In this document: piece by piece, positions 63,447-64,000 of the stretch
Layout: the number at the start of each line of letters is the position of its first letter
Position numbering within the stretch: position 1 is the stretch's first letter
Source of the DNA: Candidatus Competibacteraceae bacterium
GTDB lineage: Bacteria > Pseudomonadota > Gammaproteobacteria > Competibacterales > Competibacteraceae
DNA length: 64,000 bases
NCBI GenBank assembly: GCA_003989085.1
Contig: RXIV01000001.1
Coordinates: 310,001 to 374,000 of the forward strand
Direction of reading: 5' to 3'
The notes under the pieces: generated by a model
The model's database searches: none
Told to the model about the DNA's origin: nothing
Seen by the model: only the letters and a program-made list of their open reading frames with translations
Made by a program: the position numbers and the translations under genes

Positions 63447-64000
63447 TTAGCGCCGTTCCACCATCAGTTTCTTGATTTCCGCAATCGCCTTGGCGGGATT
63501 CAAGCCCTTCGGGCAGGTCTTGGTGCAGTTCATGATGGTGTGGCAGCGATAGAGCCGGAATGGGTCTTCCAGATCATCGAGCCGCTCACCGGTGAACTCG
63601 TCGCGGCTGTCCACGATCCAGCGGTACGCTTGCAACAGGATCGATGGGCCAAGATAGCGTTCGCCATTCCACCAGTAGCTCGGGCAACTGGTCGAGCAGC
63701 AGGCGCACAGGATGCACTCATACAGCCCGTCCAGCTTGGCCCGGTCTTCCTTGGATTGCAGCCGCTCACGTTCCGGCGGCGGGGTGGCCGATTGCAGCCA
63801 GGGCTTGATCGAGGCGTACTGGGCGTAGAAGTGGGTCAGGTCCGGCACCAGATCCTTGACCACCGCCATGTGCGGCAACGGGTAAATCTTGACCTCGCCG
63901 GATACATCCTCAATCGCCTTGGTGCAAGCCAGGGTGTTGGTGCCGTCGATGTTCATCGCGCAGGAGCCGCACACACCCTCGCGGCAGGAACGCCGGAAAG
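63447..64000 (-). CDS. sdhB: Succinate dehydrogenase iron-sulfur subunit (N-terminus beyond window)
   Basis: The C-terminal 184 residues of SdhB of complex II. The 2Fe-2S ligands [15 protein letters not shown] are at the window edge, then [20 protein letters not shown] with the 4Fe-4S and 3Fe-4S ligands, and [23 protein letters not shown] as the third set. It passes electrons from SdhA to ubiquinone at the inner membrane. The start and sdhA, sdhC and sdhD lie beyond the window. A hairpin ends the transcript 53 bases later. Confidence 0.97.
   Translation of the reverse strand, partial: FRRSCREGVCGSCAMNIDGTNTLACTKAIEDVSGEVKIYPLPHMAVVKDLVPDLTHFYAQYASIKPWLQSATPPPERERLQSKEDRAKLDGLYECILCACCSTSCPSYWWNGERYLGPSILLQAYRWIVDSRDEFTGERLDDLEDPFRLYRCHTIMNCTKTCPKGLNPAKAIAEIKKLMVERR

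Overview
This 64 kb window is chromosomal DNA of a gammaproteobacterium. The evidence is a chain of gene neighbourhoods typical of that class: hemC-hemD-hemX, rpoE-rseA-rseB-rseC-lepA-lepB-rnc-era-recO, ndk-rlmN-pilF-rodZ-hisS-yfgM-bamB, aroQ-accB-accC, and sdhB next to sdhE. The DNA is GC-rich, genes are tightly packed with many ATGA/GTGA overlaps, and I see no rRNA, tRNA, insertion sequence, integrase or CRISPR array. The large alpha-glucan cluster would fit a glycogen-accumulating lineage such as the Competibacter group, but that is inference; the sequence alone does not fix the genus.

Region by region. 0-6.5 kb: the tetrapyrrole genes hemC-hemD-hemX (minus strand, hemX cut by the window edge), then comEC (plus) and argC (minus). 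6.6-12.9 kb: a TlpA-like thioredoxin (plus) facing a four-gene minus-strand alpha-glucan cluster: GH13, a glycogen synthase of the type best known from cyanobacteria as GlgA2, and two different GH57 enzymes. 13-20.2 kb: a double-AAA ATPase, then the prkA-yeaH-spoVR stress triad. 20.6-23.9 kb: a PerM-type permease, a PAS/GGDEF cyclase and ygfX. 23.9-34 kb: nadB, then the envelope-stress sigma factor operon rpoE-rseABC running into lepA-lepB-(DUF4845)-rnc-era-recO. 34-44.8 kb: a kinase/P-loop fusion, mrcB (PBP1B), a repeat-rich lipoprotein, a YoaA-type helicase, opgD, an unknown protein and nfi. 45-52 kb: ndk, rlmN, pilF, rodZ, hisS, yfgM, bamB. 52-59.3 kb: a single 2407-residue nonribosomal peptide synthetase. 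59.3-64 kb: an MHS-type transporter, accC, accB, aroQ, sdhE and the 3' part of sdhB.

The most notable item is the NRPS. Its order is C*-A-T-C-A-T-reductase: two adenylation domains, two carrier domains, one intact condensation domain, a reductive release domain, and an extra N-terminal condensation-like domain whose catalytic His is replaced by Pro. This layout predicts an N-free dipeptide aldehyde that could close to a cyclic imine or pyrazinone, as AusA-type enzymes do. It sits directly after bamB, where der is commonly found. No product can be named from the window.

Other points of interest: perfect 10-bp inverted repeats in two of the spacers of the alpha-glucan cluster, a structured leader before lepA with a TTG start, loss of a conserved metal-ligand Asp in the ComEC hydrolase domain, a Cys-flanked proline-rich insert in PBP1B, and ygfX separated from sdhE by about 39 kb.
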